A DNA stretch of 64,000 bases from Dicyema japonicum (Eukaryota; Dicyemida; Rhombozoa; Dicyemidae): positions 1,369,447 through 1,433,446 of the forward strand of contig RDEW01000008.1 of the NCBI GenBank assembly GCA_011109175.1. The letters are read 5' to 3'. The notes beneath the pieces were generated by a model, which was not told where the DNA came from, ran no database searches, and was given only the letters and a program-made list of their open reading frames with translations. Within the stretch, counting starts at the first letter, position 1. Each line of letters starts with the position of its first letter. Position numbers and translations under genes: made by a program. Positions 10,200 through 20,242 of this stretch are shown piece by piece.

Positions 10200-11690
10200 C
10201 TTCAATTGTACTCTTTGGAGATATCAACTGGTTTCATCTTGTCCACATGAAAAGTAATTGAGATCACATTAAGAGATCCGGCGACAAACACGGCTTGTAG
10301 CAACCTATAGAAAGTATGAAGCGTTCGTTAAAACGTGCGGCCACATCTATGTCGGCGTCAATCCTATAGCAACTGTGGACGTCATGAAATAAGCGAAAAG
10401 CCTACCATTGCCATTGTACACAACTGCTTTATTGAGGTCACTGAATTTAAGAGAAATACGATCACCACCACCCTCGAATGTTTCCACGGCACGAGCCAGC
10501 AATTAGTAGTGAGGGCTTCAAAGTCATAAAAAACATAAAACTGGAGAATACAAACTGAAACGTTTTGTGATAATCTTCATAAGAAAAAAAATATAGGAGT
10601 GGATGTCAGAAAAACTTGAAAGAATCATTAAGTAATTTCCTTGGTCATTTTTTTCTGTCGTTTTTGTCATTATGTTGTAATTTCTGCATGAATATGCTGT
10701 ACGCTGAATCTACAATGAGATAAAATTTCTCTTCCTGCTCTCGAGAATTACCCCCACTACAACAAAAAGGGATCCAGAATTTACACAGTGAAATACGAAC
10801 CCAGAACTATCAGATTTTCTTGTTACTTATAACACTGCGTCATCAGCCTAAGGACCATGGAATATAAGTGATAGAAAATCCTGGTTAAGAACCCATCCTT
10901 TAATTAGAATTAATAGTTCAACTTCGGATTAAAATAGTAATTTCTGTCTGCCTCGATGCTAAGGCTTTGGAAGAAGTCTCTTTAGATCGCCTACGAACAT
11001 ATAAAAGTTTGAAAAGGATATATCAGTTATCTTCTGTATAATAAATAATAAGTTTTGTGTGTGTGTGTGGGTTTGTTTCAAGAATTCCAAAATTTGCCTC
11101 GACATAAAAAGTATGTAAACGCGGAGGAAAATAAAAAAAATAGAAACCTAGAAATAAAATAAGTTATCAGTTACAAATCACAGCGGAAAATGATGTCTTG
11201 GACCTCTTCTTTTAATTATATAACTTATCTGCTTACAATACATGTGTGTCTTCCCGTGTTGAAGCCATTATTGGAAACATTACTACACTTTAACAAAAAG
11301 TGACTTTACATTATTATTGAAGTAAAAGAGAAAAGTTAACATAAATTGTAGTAATTACCAGAATGAAATTTATTGAACCAATCAGTCAGTTCGCAGGAAC
11401 GCAGAATGAATGCCCAAATTAAATTATTAACCCCGGCTTCGCCAGCAAGTGGGAAGCCGGCGACCATCAGAGAGCATGCAGTCCGGACAGGTCGCTCCCA
11501 GAGATCCCTCGACTTTTGCATCGGTGGTCAGGGCAGGGAAAAAGGTCCCGAACTACTCTGCCAGCCAGAAAAGGGTGGTGTCCACATCGTAGGCGAGCCA
11601 GTCCGATTCTGATCTTCCTCGGGAGCGATTGTTCCGTTGGACTGATATCAGGGAGAAGCGCTCCAAGACTTTGTTATATTGAAGTGTCCT
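10200..11690. other. No gene recognised; GT repeat at about 11053
   Basis: Contains a short plus frame (10335-10529), a small GT microsatellite (about 11053-11075) and overlapping frames at 11336-11612 on both strands. None resembles a known gene. The 11530-11610 segment is loosely related to 5185-5290. Confidence 0.3.
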
Positions 11691-12099
11691 AATGGCCCGT
11701 GTTGAGATGAAATCATGGATTCGGCGGGTCCAAGTTGAGTCTTCTTGAGGGGGGGGGGGGGGGGGGTGATCTTCGACAAGGCTCTTTGTAGGTCAAAGAG
11801 GGTCCTGCGTATGTATCTGCGGTTATTGTTACTTAGCAGAGCGTGAACTGGGTTATTCGGGTCGAACGACTGCCGTAGGAATTGTAAATTACGCATTTCC
11901 AGGTGGTCACAGAACGGGAGGATTTTCGACTCCCAATGTAAATGGTCGGTGGGGTTGACTTTAAGCAGCCAGTTATTATTCTCAGCGCCGAGTTTTGCAC
12001 TTTCTGCAGTTCTTGAGAAAGGGACAAGGAGATTGAGAGGGCCCAACTTGGTGAGGCGTAGTAAATGCCCAAAACAACCCATTGACTCTTCCAAAACAC
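11690..12099 (-). mobile_element. Jockey-type LINE: C-terminal end after the RT
   Basis: Two overlapping minus frames combine to YASPSWA, LQKVQNSALRIITGCLKSTP, HLHWESKILP, DHLEMRNLQFLRQS, DPNNPVHALLSNN and RRYIRRTLFDLQ. LQxxQNxALRxxTGC followed by HLHxExKxLP is the usual tail downstream of the RT in jockey-like non-LTR elements. Frame changes show it is dead. The poly-G tract at 11749-11766 lies inside it. A second copy with an internal deletion lies at 57.5-57.7 kb. Confidence 0.65.
11749..11766 (+). repeat. Poly-G tract, 18 nt
   Basis: An uninterrupted run of 18 G on the plus strand, unusual in such AT-rich DNA. On the minus strand it is a run of Pro codons inside the LINE tail. Its length is uncertain in any assembly. 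Confidence 0.8.
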
Positions 12100-13220
12100 C
12101 AGTCTTGTTAAATTAAATATTAAATTAAATTTAAATTAAAATAAAAATAAATTTATTTACCAAAAACCACCGTCATGGGCAGAATGAGAAATTTCAGGTG
12201 ATCCCGGTTTCCCTCAGCAGTCTTCGCATCTTCTCCTTGTTTTCAGACTGTGTTTTGGCACATTTGCGATAAGAACGGGGTTCTCGCACACGAAATCTCC
12301 ACCAGAAAATTTCCTGTTGCACGATGTTCCTGTCTGAGACCCTGTTTATCTATAACATAAAAAAAATACTGGCTGCCTAAAAACCATACCAACTGATCAC
12401 CTACACTGGGAATCGAAAATTCTCCCAATTAGGGACCATTTCAAGATGATAAATCTACAACTCCTTGACAAGTGTAAAACTCTGGGACATTCAGCTCACT
12501 GTCTATAGGTTTCCGCAAACAAAAAAAGAACTATTCCTACTCTTAGTGATCAAATTCTGATTCTACAAATCATCCAGAGACTGAGCCTCTCAGTAGCCAC
12601 AGAAAACAATCCATGACTAGATAATCACTAAAACCACAAGAAGCCTTGCAATAAACAAGCTTCTGGAACATATTCCATTAATTGTTGACGGAATCGAAGG
12701 TTCCCTACCGCGGTTCGAGTCCACGTTGTGGCCATCACTAGAATTTACATTCAGATCTATACAGGATTGTACATTCGTCCTCTCCACTCTTCCCATCGTG
12801 CTTTCTTAAAGACCGGGTCATCTCTTCTCCTGTCCGGGTCCACCTGCTAGTTCACTTCAGAACCAAATATACCAATCTGATCTCTGGAAGCGTCCATTCT
12901 TTGCTGTAACGTTTTTGTTAGGCATCGGTTTTTTTTATTATCATTAAGCCAAAAATCACCAGGTAAACAATAATTAATGGAAAAGGCCATCATATGATCC
13001 CGGCTTCTCTCAGATATATTTTCATTTTTCCACGGTGTTGCTACCGGGAAATGACACATTTTCGATAACAACGTTACGTTTGACACATGAGGGCTGAAGG
13101 TCATGAGGGTGGCAATGATATTCTTAGAATCTTACCTTGTTTCATGTGTAGGATTAGTTCACCATTCAAAAAGAATTCGTCGGAATAACTTGATGGTCTT
13201 CAGAAATCGATGACTTTTCT
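12100..13220. other. Unassigned; two similar minus-strand motifs
   Basis: Minus frames 12243-12428 and 12847-13104 share a weakly similar stretch: a C-x-x-x-V motif followed by a NRDH/SRDH box. They may be two decayed copies of one element. A B-box-like GGTTCGAGTCC occurs at about 12713. Not enough to name a gene. Confidence 0.3.
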
Positions 13221-13480
13221 GTGGACGTTGACATTGAATTTGTGTTCAACCCTTCATCAAGTCTGTCCAGAGTAGTTTACACTGTGTTAGTAGCTGTCGT
13301 AACACATATATCCTTGCAAGCATAAATTATGTCATCGACATACGCAAGGTTATCGAATTTTCGTCCAAACCGATTAAAATATTGTGCTAGAATAAGTTAA
13401 AAAAAGGACGGTGGCAAAGAGGAACTCTGTGGCACATCGTTTAGGAAGAATAATACCGATTGACAGTGAGCTGTCTAGGT
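13220..13480 (-). mobile_element. LINE reverse-transcriptase fragment with YVDD
   Basis: On the minus strand one frame, interrupted by a stop, reads LNDVPQSSSLPPSFF and then FDNLAYVDDIIYACKDI. GVPQGSxLxPxLF followed by A-Y-x-DD is RT motif B and the catalytic motif C of non-LTR elements. The flanking 13411-13905 frames on the plus strand are unrelated or antisense. Confidence 0.6.
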
Positions 13481-13499
13481 TATGGGTTTCCTGCTTTGA

Positions 13500-15285
13500 C
13501 AGCCCCCAGGTTCCACAGATGTATGTCAGTATTGGTACCACGAATAAGTTATATCTTTGCTTTCACTTTTGCCAACAATTTATTTTTTATCTGCCAAATG
13601 GGTAATAACTTTTTATTCTCCAGTGGCCAGAATTTTTGGCTTATCACATATTCTGGATCTTCCAGGAGCGACCTCACCTTTTTTGCCGTTTCCATAATTC
13701 GTCAAAGCATTTCTCAGCACGGAAAAAAATTTATTTACTCAGTTTTTTTTATATCAGAATTCCCTCATTGCAGCTTCAAGTTAAACAAATAAAATTGGAG
13801 ATAAAGAATTTCCTCGGGGTACTCCACGTGAAGCGTAAGAAAATCTTCCTGTTAATTTTCATACAGATCCAGCCTCCTACAAGGTATCGAGGTCGTGGCA
13901 ACTAACTAATTTATTGACTAACTAGTAACTCACAAACTTTCAATTTGTATCATTCTATTCAATAATAATAGAGAGCGACTCCTCTTTCAACAAAATATGA
14001 ATTCGGAAAATATATATTTTCTGGGATATCGAATCCACAATTTTGGAAATGTTCTTTAATCGTTGAATTAAATTTAGATTTAGCAAATCATCGGAGCAGG
14101 ATATAAGTTCATTTTTGAGTGATGATAAGTGAAATGTATAAATCTCAAATTCATATTAAAAATTTTAGTTTCAGTCCTAAAATAAAAAAAACTAAAAACT
14201 AAGCTAATGCTTTTTAATGCACGTTGTTTGTATTATTATTTAAGAGTAATCTCGTTGCTATCATTTTCTTCTAATTTTTCAAAGTATTGAACAGTTTTTA
14301 CATTTTTAGAAGGTTGCTTGCTCTTTTAGTTCATTTGACAGATTATTATATCATATTATAGAATACGGCTTATATAACTAGGAGTTTGCATTTATTTATT
14401 CAAAACCAAATATCATCGACTAAGCTCCACAGAATCAATTCAATATACCGAAAACTATATTTATGATGCGGCCTCACTCTGGATCAATGGTTAATTCCCA
14501 ACTCACAGAAGCTACGACCCGTAGTCGCGGAACCGGATTCCTTCGGGTCTGTAAGGAGGTAGTGAAACCCGTTTAGCCTGTCCTTTTCCAAAGCAAAAGA
14601 ATGTCGATTGGTTAGGAAGTCCCATCCTAATCGGATTGCTCTGAAGGGACGAGAGAAGGCTCTTTCTGACCGTAGTGGGAGCAATGGGAAACCACAGACG
14701 TTGGATGGCTCGTATGATTGCGAGAATCGGGATTACCTAACTGTCTGACGTTTTTTATGAGTTTCTTTTTCAATGAACCCGAAGTTCTAAATAAATGGAT
14801 ATATCATGACTCTTGTTTACAAAATGTGTTTTAGTGTCTTTCAAAAAAAATTTTTGTTAATCGTAGTGCGGTCGATTCTGCTCCCACTTCATTTTTACTC
14901 TGAAATAGATCAAATTATTAAGAAAATCCGTAAATTTATCCTGTTGATTTCTGATTCTGCACGAAATGTGACGAGTGCTATTATTATTCACAAACGCAAC
15001 ATAAAAAATTATGATCTGCTCTTGTCAGGAACACGGAATACTTTTTCATGAGAAGCTTCCACGCTCACCTCAAGATCCAATTTTTAGAAAGTGTCTAAAT
15101 TTTCTTATTCTTTTAGCTTTACTTTTAAATTTATTAATCTTCTTGATTTCAACGAATAGAGTGTACTCGGTCGTCCTTGATATTTTCGGGTAGACTCGAA
15201 GTACGCTTCAATTACATTGCTGGCAGGAACCGTTGGATCTATTCTAAGGATAAGTACAAATGACGAATGGTATGTGACAATATAT
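13500..15285. other. No gene recognised
   Basis: Plus frames 13460-13905 and 14806-15051 are rich in Phe, Ile and Lys as expected of AT-rich noncoding DNA. The minus frame 14484-14684 is unrecognised. A CCACAGACGxTGGAT segment at about 14694-14708 recurs near 57981 with one difference. Confidence 0.3.
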
Positions 15286-15287
15286 AT

Positions 15288-15345
15288 CAGAGCTTCTCAG
15301 ACTTTTTCATGCGGCTCACATGGCGCCGAAAAAATTACTTAGCAC
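15288..15345 (+). mobile_element. Possible hAT transposon terminus
   Basis: The sequence begins CAGAGCTTCTCAGACTTTTT and goes on to a GCGGCTCACAT stretch. This resembles the terminal inverted repeats of Charlie/ZBED-type hAT elements (CAGxGxTTCTCAAxCTTTTT, then a C/G-rich box). No matching inverted copy was found nearby, so it is an isolated end at best. Confidence 0.35.
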
Positions 15346-15525
15346 ACCTTCACCAAATAAAGTGCGCACAATCATTTTGGAGGCACGAATGATCAAATTT
15401 TCGCCAAATGTATAAGCTTTCATTTGAGTAAGCAATTAATTCCGCAATAATATAACTTTTAAATTAATAATGATTAAATTAACTAATTAAGCGTATTTTA
15501 ATCCAGATTGTTAGTAATCCTCTTC

Positions 15526-15717
15526 TTATCTTAGAAGAGAGTGTGCCATAACCTCCCTGTTACTCCGCATCTCCAAATCAGATTCAGTCAAAATATCTCC
15601 GTTAGAGTCCAGTGGGCTGTCCTCACGGCATGCCAGTTTCACAAGTTGGGCCACACTCTCTTTTGTTTTGTGGCTGATATTTGGTTTTAGTTTTGAATTT
15701 TTCCAGAATTGACTCAC
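15526..15717 (-). CDS. Unassigned 63-codon frame
   Basis: A minus frame of normal amino-acid composition contains VAQLVKLACREDSPLDSNGD and ends MAHSLLR. It lies 180 bp inside the possible hAT terminus and could be part of that element's ORF or a chance frame. No motif is recognised. Confidence 0.2.
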   Translation of the reverse strand: MSQFWKNSKLKPNISHKTKESVAQLVKLACREDSPLDSNGDILTESDLEMRSNREVMAHSLLR

Positions 15718-16082
15718 GACTCTAAGATTTTATCGGCAATTCTTTGGCATGGTCATAAGTAGTTGTCTTCCTTATAACTCAATATTTGCACTTTTTGTTC
15801 AACAGTGAGTCAGTTGTATATCGACCACTAGAATCACAGAGACATGCTACTCAAATAAAGTTTTACTGTTTTAATTTTCAGTACTTTTTTTAAAGACTTT
15901 AAAAATAGTAACAATATTTTGCTTAAAATTTAGAAACTATTAACAAACCTTAAAACCAAAATTAGCTATTAAAACTTTTAAACTAAATTTTTTCTATTCA
16001 CATTCCACTATAGATTTTGAATAATTATTTTTCCGAATATAATTTGAATAATTATTTTTCCGCTTCAGTAAACTTCTGAGTA

Positions 16083-16410
16083 GTCATAGTATTATGAGTC
16101 GGTGTGGTCGATTTAAACTGTTCTTCAATATCTTTAGAATTTGCTGCCGGAATTCAGGGATTGCGTCTGTGGGCGTTTGAGTAGTTGTAGTATTATGATT
16201 CGGTTCAGTCGCTTCAGATCTATTTTGATTTCTTCAGAATTTTTTGTTTGGTCAACAGACATTTGCTTGATTGAGCTTCAGAGTAGGCATCGTATTAAAT
16301 GTGTCAAGTGGTCGATTCAGACTATTCTTCAATATCTTTAAAATTTGTTCCCGGAATATCAGGGATTGCTTCAGTGAGCTTTTGAGTAGTCATGGTAGTT
16401 GTTGGCAGAT
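16083..16410. repeat. Imperfect tandem repeats, about three units
   Basis: A phrase with TGAGTAGT...GTATTATGA, a TCAATATCTTTA box and a GGAATxxCAGGGATTGC box recurs about three times with divergence. Read on the minus strand the units encode Thr-rich segments such as STTPTHNTMTTQKFTEAEK and TTTMTTQKLTEAIPDIPG, so the repeat looks coding in origin. Confidence 0.55.
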
Positions 16411-16732
16411 TATTAAGAGTCGATTCACTTGACTTTTTAGTAATTCTATTAGTTGAGATGGTTGTTGTAATTTTAGTAGTTTTAGTGTAAAAGTGACGGG
16501 AGTTGGTAAAGCAACAGAATGAACGAAAACAGCGGATGATCCATTGCAATCCCTGTTCGTGGGGTTCCACATGTCCTGTGCAGGAATGACTAAAAATGGC
16601 TGCCATTTCCGAATGGTACTGTAGGTCTTTTCTCCTACCAGATAACACGACAAAATCTTCCCTACACACCCTTCTGAACATGATCCACTGGACTATCAGG
16701 AAATACTTGAATTGATCTAAAACCTGGCACAT
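16322..16732 (-). CDS. Thr-rich repeat protein fragment, function unknown
   Basis: A 136-codon minus frame begins with a hydrophobic segment (FKYFLIVQW). It then has a conserved-looking block (FRRVCREDFVVLSGRRK, QYHSEMAAI) and a Thr/Lys-rich tail (YTKTTKITTTISTN) running into the repeats described at 16083-16410. The first block is duplicated at 17.48-17.74 kb with the same frame. A secreted or mucin-like surface protein would fit the Thr-rich tail, but no signal peptide or domain is certain. Frame changes between the two copies show that at least one is damaged. Confidence 0.3.
   Translation of the reverse strand: MCQVLDQFKYFLIVQWIMFRRVCREDFVVLSGRRKDLQYHSEMAAIFSHSCTGHVEPHEQGLQWIIRCFRSFCCFTNSRHFYTKTTKITTTISTNRITKKSSESTLNNLPTTTMTTQKLTEAIPDIPGTNFKDIEE
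16447..16700. repeat. 254-bp direct duplication, copy 1
   Basis: Nearly identical to 17484-17737, with a few substitutions and single-base indels. It starts at a TATTAGTTGAGATGG phrase and ends at GGACTATCAGG. The two copies are about 1.04 kb apart in the same direction. Confidence 0.85.
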
Positions 16733-16919
16733 ACATGAAGACTCCTGATCAGGATACTTAAAACTGTCAGTATATCTGTCGCGGACAGTTTATGTGAGTG
16801 TATTGAAAGAGCAGTTTCTTTGGATGACTCTGAGGATTGGGTCGATTATTTTGCTTCGCAATTGATATGCACCTTTGTTCATCACCCAAAATTGAAAACA
16901 TTCTCACAAAATGCGAAAG

Positions 16920-17175
16920 GACAGAGAACCCCCAATTGACGTCCTGAGAAATCGAACCTATGTAAAAGAGATCGTGGTACTTTGAATGACATCCTACCCC
17001 CTTTCTGGACGAGTTCGTTCATCTAACGAGTCCGATCGATGCAGATATCCGAGAATGAGCTAGACAGACAACCCTCAATTGACTTTTTAAGAACTCGAAC
17101 CTATGTAAAAGAGATCGTGTTACTTTCAATGACATCCCAGCTCCTTTTGATCGAGGTCGTTCTTAACAATAACTG
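16920..17175. repeat. Two-unit tandem duplication
   Basis: The phrase CGAACCTATGTAAAAGAGATCGTG with its flanks (CCCxCAATTGACxT before, AATGACATCC after) occurs twice, about 130 bp apart. The second unit reads openly as RTYVKEIVLLSMTS. It is a local duplication of unknown origin. Confidence 0.65.
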
Positions 17176-17483
17176 GATGACAAATTTCCAAGCGATTTTT
17201 AGGAACGTCGAGATCCCGTCCCTGTAATGTGGACTACCCACGTGGGAGTGGGAAGTTTATACAATTAACCGAAATATAAGAAAACGGAAGTTCACTCTTT
17301 TAACTCATATTGACTAAACCAAGAAGGAATTTGCTGAAGAACCATAGCAACTAATCTTAGGCATTCAAGTATCGTTCTGTAATATAATAGTCTTTTTTTA
17401 GGCTAGCCTTTCTAAGGTCAACGATAAAGTTTCATCAGATATGAGTGGTTTAATATTCGTGAGCTATTATGAGGATGTAATTG

Positions 17484-17737
17484 TATTAGTTGAGATGGTT
17501 GTTGTAATTTTAGTGGTTTTAGTGTAATAGTGACGGGAGTTGGTAAAGCAACAGAATGAACGAAAACAGCGGATGATCCATTGCACTGCCTGTTCGTGGG
17601 GTTCCACAATGTCCTGTGCTGGAATGACTAAAATGGCTGCCATTTCCGAATGGTACTGTAGGTCTTTTCTCCTACCAGATAACACGACAAAATCTTCCCT
17701 ACACACCCTTCTGAACATGATCCACTGGACTATCAGG
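17484..17737. repeat. 254-bp direct duplication, copy 2
   Basis: Second copy of the 16447-16700 segment. Similarity stops exactly where the tRNA-like head of SINE-1 begins, so the SINE inserted at the end of this copy after the duplication, or the duplication ended there. Confidence 0.85.
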
Positions 17738-18060
17738 GCTTAGTGGTTAGGTGTCGGGCTTAAGTGGCTTAGGCTACGGGTTCGAATCTCGCTGCTGTTC
17801 ACCTGGTGGAAGGTTCCACGCATCTACGATGCAGAAATGGTTTGACGAGTGACGCCGTCATCAGTGAATACTCACTGCGGAACTGGATTTGTCTAGAAAG
17901 GACACTCACACAAGAAAAAAAAAGAAGTGAAGATCATTCCTTGGTTCTACGATTAGTTAAAATTAACTGTTCTTTACTTAAATAAAGTGTGTGTCCTGCC
18001 TATGCGGAGCTATAAAATACTATGGCTCTCGTGAAAAGGCTTTATTATTATTATTATAAT
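17738..18060 (+). mobile_element. SINE-1, tRNA-derived, near full length
   Basis: The head holds pol III internal promoter boxes: A box TAGTGGTTAGG at 17741-17751 and B box GGTTCGAATCTC at 17779-17790. A unique body follows, with the boxes shared with the copy at 5.9-6.0 kb. The element ends in an AAAA run and a (TTA)n tail at about 18038-18060. It is non-coding and depends on a LINE for mobility. The tRNA portion has insertions and cannot fold as a working tRNA. Confidence 0.75.
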
Positions 18061-18348
18061 TATGAGGATGGTAGAGTATGAAAGAATTAACTTCGGAATA
18101 GCAATATTGAATTTGTAAGCAAAAGGATGTTAAGCTTTGACAATGGTCCTCATTGGTCAAATTAATTGAATAATATTCAAGAGATCATTTTAATTTAGTT
18201 TTCAATTTAACAAATAAAAATTAACCCTAACTCTAAAGTTATATTAGGTAACTTTTAGGTATACAATTTAATTTTTAAAGCAATTTAATTCACTTTTTAG
18301 GTCATTTTTTGATTCTAAAGATAACCATTAAAATTCCGAGATCCAATG

Positions 18349-18720
18349 TCATTTTCTGGTTGATATTTGAAAAATCCTTGATCGGTCACTTCCACCCCAA
18401 ATTGAGTCGGAACAGCTCTTTAGCAATATTGTGAGAAACTTTCCGAGCAGTGATTTTAGCAGCAAGCCTTCGAAAGTATGTACCGATGGCAATTGGGCGG
18501 ACACTTCCATCTCCTGTTCGAAATGCCAATAAATGTCCACAAAAAATATCTCTAGCAAATTTTGGAATATCATCATTAACTATTAGAGTGAGCAGCAAGT
18601 GACGACGTTAGCAAGGTACGGCCGGCCTCAGCAGTAACTTCGTAAGTTAGGCCCTTTACATTCTTGGCCGCAGTTCGTCCAGACCTCAGAAGCTACTGAG
18701 ACAATAGAATTTATCCACGC
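18349..18720 (-). mobile_element. LINE-A reverse-transcriptase N-terminal part
   Basis: The minus frame contains NDDIPKFARDIFCGHLLAF, then TGDGSVRPIAIGTYFRRL and AAKITARKV. Upstream, in another frame, is AEAGRTLLTSSLAAH. The order LLTxLxxxxN, P...F..G.LxAxxKxDGGxRPIAVGxxLRRLxAK is typical of the RT start in this LINE family. Coding ends in unrelated sequence below 18349. Confidence 0.65.
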
Positions 18721-20240
18721 ACTACTTCAAATTACGTGGGAGTAAATGACAGGAAATCTTCTGGCATTGTCAAGTTCGCTGGTTCGGTGGTTGAGCAGGG
18801 CGCTTCCTTCTCAGTAACTCCAGACTTCTCGGCACGGCTTTAACAGTGTTTCGTCACAAGACACTACTTCGTCAGCTGAGCGAACGTCCCCTACCATCAG
18901 TTTTCGGTTCACTCTCTTATGAAATGTTTTAGAATCAACTTGATTGCACCCAGCTTCTGCAAACAACTGTTTACGCCTATGTACTTGCTCAGGCTCGATT
19001 CCTGAGTCTTGCTGCTTTGAAGTGGCCAAAAAGGCAGAAGTATTCGTCTAGATTTTTGAGGCCAGTGATCCATTGCAAGCTTGCTCTGAGGCAGAAATTT
19101 CAAGGGTCATAGGTGCAAAGCTCAGTAGACGTATCCAAGAGGCCTGGTCGCTGGAGCTGATGGCTTTATCAATTAATGAAGTGAGGCATTCAGCAGCGGG
19201 AATTCGAGCGTCCTTTGGTATTCTCAGTAAAATCCGTCTACCTTTCCGCTATCCAATAGACGTAACAAAAAGGGTTCGATTTTTCAAGAATAAAAATAAG
19301 AGCGATGACTGAATTCAGCCTGACGGCGCCGAGAGGCGGCAGTGTGCACAGCTCTATTTATAAATACATGTCGCAGCCAATTTCGACATTCGGACACACC
19401 CAAGGTGGAAAAATCTCTCGCAAGATGTGGAATTCAACCCGTACTTCCTCTCATTGGAACATCCTCAAGACACGTACTGCTCTTTCGATCTCACAGGTAA
19501 AAGTAGTATTTCTTCGAATGTAACGTGATTCATGTCCAATGAAAAGAGCTGTTCCGGATTCTTGACTTTGCCGGACTCGTCCTCTCCTTTGTCGGTCTGG
19601 GATCACTTAGTTAGATGAGGACTGTTATTTCTTTCTCTTTGACCCAATGATCCTGTAGTAATAATAATAATTAATAGTGTGAGTTCTGCCTCATCTGATG
19701 TTAAAATAGTGGAAATATCACTTTTTTTATTTAAAGAAAAGCCCAATAACTAAATCGACAATACTATGAATTTCCCTAGAATAATAGAAATCATTAATTT
19801 AGTGATAACTGAGAACTCAAAAAAATTTTGAGTTTATAGATACTTTACTACGCTATTTCAAAGAGTAGATACTTTCACCCAGCAATGGTGGGTTCATTCA
19901 ACAACATTGAGCAACAGATGACACGTGCGAAATGTAGAAAAAGTAATTGCCAACTATTTAATAAAATCAACCTTAATTATGAAAAACTCAATTCATTGCT
20001 GACAATAAAAAGATTTCATATCTACATTCCATTGGAAAGCCATTTGCTCCCTGACAACAAGTTCTACCATCGTCTTCTCATTCCGGACCATCGACTTTAG
20101 ATCACTGTGCTTGAGTCAGGATCAACGAATTAGTCATCAGGTTTTACTCTTACATTTAGAAAAATATAGTTTAATTTATTAGTAATATTTTAATAAATTG
20201 ATCACTCAATATCAATTAAATATTCAGCCAATTAATATAA
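18720..20240. other. No gene recognised
   Basis: Short frames on both strands (18811-19103 minus, 19073-19523 plus, 19885-20100 plus) without family motifs. The part nearest 20240 is the AT-rich 3' flank of the ZYG11-like gene. Confidence 0.3.
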
Positions 20241-20242
20241 AA

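Noticed and set aside
5185-11610. Shared gene between about 5.2 kb and 11.5 kb
   Set aside because: Only a short similar run (GGxHIVxEP reading) was seen; too little to separate a decayed repeat from chance.
17741-17790. tRNA gene at the A-box/B-box pair
   Set aside because: The arms do not pair as a tRNA, there is an insertion between the boxes, and the same body follows at another locus without the head; it is a SINE.
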